From assembly GCA_903842855.1 (NCBI GenBank), contig CAIMNT010000039.1:1-7377 (forward strand): a DNA stretch of 7,377 nucleotides, read 5' to 3'. Origin of the DNA: an uncultured Actinomycetes bacterium. Its GTDB lineage: Bacteria > Actinomycetota > Actinomycetes > Nanopelagicales > Nanopelagicaceae. Position numbers and translations under genes: made by a program. Positions 6,040 through 7,377 of this stretch are shown here, piece by piece. The notes under the pieces are model-generated. The model worked only from the letters and a program-made list of their open reading frames with translations. It was not told the DNA's origin and did not search any database. Numbering within the stretch: position 1 is the stretch's first letter; the number at the start of each line of letters is the position of its first letter.

Positions 6040-6920
6040 AGCGCCGATTCTTTCATGGAAACCAGAGTTGGCGCTGCCAAGATCTTCTCACCTATTTCAC
6101 GATTTTCTAGCAGCGCAACAAATGTGCCATCGGCTGTGAGAGCGGCAGTTGTTTTATCTGTTTCATTCGCTGCAATGGTTCGTCCAAATGAGATCTCAAT
6201 GATTTCTGTGGGATCTAACTCACGAATGGGAAGGATTCGAGATATCCCCGCAGCAGTGGGGATTGCTTCTGCGCTCTCCCACGGCGCGCACTCCGAGAGA
6301 GAAAAGGGTGAGACCAGAGTTCGCCTAAGAGCAGTCAAATGCCCTCCAACTCCAAGGGCGGCCCCTAAATCACGCGCGATGGCACGAATATAAGTCCCCG
6401 CAGAGCAGACCACCGAGATAGTAAGTTCAATCGCGATATCGCTTCGAACAATTTCGTGGATATCTATTGAGGTAATCGTCACCTGTCGGGATGGCAGCTC
6501 GAAATCTTCGCCAGCGCGCACCCGCTCGTGCCCGGTCTTGCCACCAACTTTAATGGCGCTTACTGAACTGGGACGTTGTGAAATGGTTCCGACCATCTTT
6601 AGCAAAGTTTCATAGATCGCGGAATCTGTTACTGATGCAAGCGCGGAGCTCGGAGCAACGGTAAGTACTTCACCTTCAACATCATCAGTAAGAGTTGATT
6701 TTCCTAGGGATATTGTGGCGCTATAGCCCTTAGTTCCATCGACCACGTATTGCAATAACTTTGTCGCGTTGCCGAGCCCTAGTACTAGGACACCGGTGGC
6801 CATGGGATCTAAGGTTCCCGCGTGCCCGACCTTCTTGGTTCCAAAACGGCGCCTAATTTTTGCAACGACATCATGGCTCGTCATTCCGCTCGCTTTGTCG
6901 ACGAGCAAAAAGCCATTCAT
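6036..6920 (-). CDS. truB: tRNA pseudouridine(55) synthase
   Basis: TruB isomerises U55 in the T-loop of nearly all tRNAs and also acts as a tRNA folding chaperone. The 294-residue product starts MNGFLLVDKASGMTSHDVV. It has the catalytic aspartate D38 in GHAGTLDPMATGVL (32-45), the conserved Tyr66 in KGYSATISLGKSTLTDDVEGE, the thumb-region block RPSSVSAIKVGGK (116-128) and CSAGTYIRAIARDLG (172-186), then GVGGHLTALRRTLVSPF (190-206). The VSAIK form, in place of the proteobacterial YSALK, and the GVGGH block are typical of actinobacterial TruB. The tyrosine usually found shortly after the SAIKV block (AY in mycobacteria) is His131 here. Residues about 227-294 form the lineage-type C-terminal domain. 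The ATG lies 13 bases after the rbfA stop without a clear Shine-Dalgarno, so reinitiation from rbfA is likely. Confidence 0.97.
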   Translation of the reverse strand: MNGFLLVDKASGMTSHDVVAKIRRRFGTKKVGHAGTLDPMATGVLVLGLGNATKLLQYVVDGTKGYSATISLGKSTLTDDVEGEVLTVAPSSALASVTDSAIYETLLKMVGTISQRPSSVSAIKVGGKTGHERVRAGEDFELPSRQVTITSIDIHEIVRSDIAIELTISVVCSAGTYIRAIARDLGAALGVGGHLTALRRTLVSPFSLSECAPWESAEAIPTAAGISRILPIRELDPTEIIEISFGRTIAANETDKTTAALTADGTFVALLENREIGEKILAAPTLVSMKESAL

Positions 6921-6933
6921 TGATAGAGCGAAG

Positions 6934-7350
6934 TTACTCGGTCACTTTGTAGGGATCTGCCTCGCCAATCGGCTTGGCTCCCTCACGCAATTTTGCCAGC
7001 TCGGCGTCAGCGGCTCGAACCGATGACATAAGGTCATTCATCTCCTTAGCCGACTCTTGCAATCCGTCAGCGAAAAATTCGATGGTTGGAGTGATGCGTA
7101 GACCGAGAGCCGCTCCGACCTCACGACGGATCAACCCTTTAGCTGAGGCGAGCGCTGCCGCGGTTCCAGATTGCGCATCTGCATCGCCAAGCACTGTGTA
7201 GAAAATCGAAGCTTGTTGTAAGTCACCTGTTACGCGCACATCGGTTATTGTGACAAAACCGAGGCGAGGGTCTTTAACCCGCGCCTCAATTGTCGTCGCA
7301 ATAACTTCTTTGATGCGATCTGCAACCTTCAGTGCCCGATTTGATGCCAT
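6934..7350 (-). CDS. rbfA: 30S ribosome-binding factor A
   Basis: RbfA is a single KH-like-domain protein that binds the 30S subunit near the 16S 5' region. It is needed for late small-subunit maturation and cold growth. The 138-residue product shows the family pattern throughout: an N-terminal basic helix (NRALKVADRIKEVIATTIEA), DPRLGFVTITDVRVTGDLQQ (27-46), ASIFYTVLGD, then LRITPTIEFFADGL. The C-terminal acidic and charged tail, ending DPYKVTE, is not conserved in the family. The ATG at 7350 lies two bases after the infB stop. Purine-rich sequence inside the last infB codons (GAGAAGAAG) is the only ribosome-binding candidate, so it is likely coupled to infB. Confidence 0.97.
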   Translation of the reverse strand: MASNRALKVADRIKEVIATTIEARVKDPRLGFVTITDVRVTGDLQQASIFYTVLGDADAQSGTAAALASAKGLIRREVGAALGLRITPTIEFFADGLQESAKEMNDLMSSVRAADAELAKLREGAKPIGEADPYKVTE

Positions 7351-7352
7351 TG

Positions 7353-7377
7353 TTAAGCCCGCTTCTTCTCGCGAATC
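7353..7377 (-). CDS. infB: Last seven codons and stop of translation initiation factor IF-2 (5' part outside window)
   Basis: The minus-strand frame entering at the window edge ends in IREKKRA followed by TAA at 7353-7355. Actinobacterial IF-2 proteins typically end in a similar short basic tail after IET (for example EKPRA), and infB normally precedes rbfA. The call rests on seven residues plus gene order, so another short gene that sometimes sits between infB and rbfA is not excluded. Confidence 0.65.

Noticed and set aside
1..7377. Mobile elements, CRISPR, tRNA or rRNA genes
   Set aside because: I found no spaced direct repeats, cloverleaf-like segments, transposase motifs or terminal inverted repeats at the cassette edges.

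Overview
All genes lie on the minus strand, so transcription runs from high to low coordinates. The window looks like an actinobacterial chromosome. The basis is the order infB (3' end) - rbfA - truB - ribF - ... - rpsO, a TruB with the actinobacterial VSAIK and GTYIRAIARDLG-type blocks, and an S15 close to the mycobacterial type. Base composition looks roughly balanced by eye (not counted), much lower than in soil actinobacteria. Together with tight spacing this would fit a streamlined aquatic lineage such as the freshwater acI group (Nanopelagicales), but that placement is inference.

Layout in transcription order. (1) 7377-5176 is a translation, RNA-modification and cofactor block: the last codons of infB, then rbfA, truB and ribF, nearly gapless, with truB and ribF joined by an ATGA stop/start overlap. 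(2) 5175-5013 is a 163-base gap with three inverted repeats: a possible weak terminator, a 6-bp palindrome that could be an operator, and a hairpin next to the next gene's G-run ribosome binding site. (3) 5012-330 is a four-gene cassette with gaps of 10-18 bases: an APC-superfamily amine/amino acid permease, a cyclase/kynurenine-formamidase-like metal hydrolase, an amidohydrolase resembling the N-terminal half of FluG/NodGS, and a glutamine-synthetase-like ligase resembling the C-terminal half of FluG. (4) 329-198 is a leader with several complementary segments, followed by rpsO (S15), which runs off the window at base 1.

The first and last blocks form the classic housekeeping cluster in which ribF is normally followed directly by rpsO and pnp. 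The point of interest is the compact metabolic cassette placed between ribF and rpsO. It reads as an uptake-and-processing unit for a small nitrogenous compound: import by the permease, ATP-dependent glutamylation of an amine (or a related ligation) by the GS-like enzyme, and hydrolysis of amide, cyclic or carbon-carbon bonds by the two metal hydrolases. The substrate cannot be read from the sequence. No tRNA, rRNA, CRISPR array, insertion sequence or phage feature was seen, and no gene-free stretch exceeds 300 bases.
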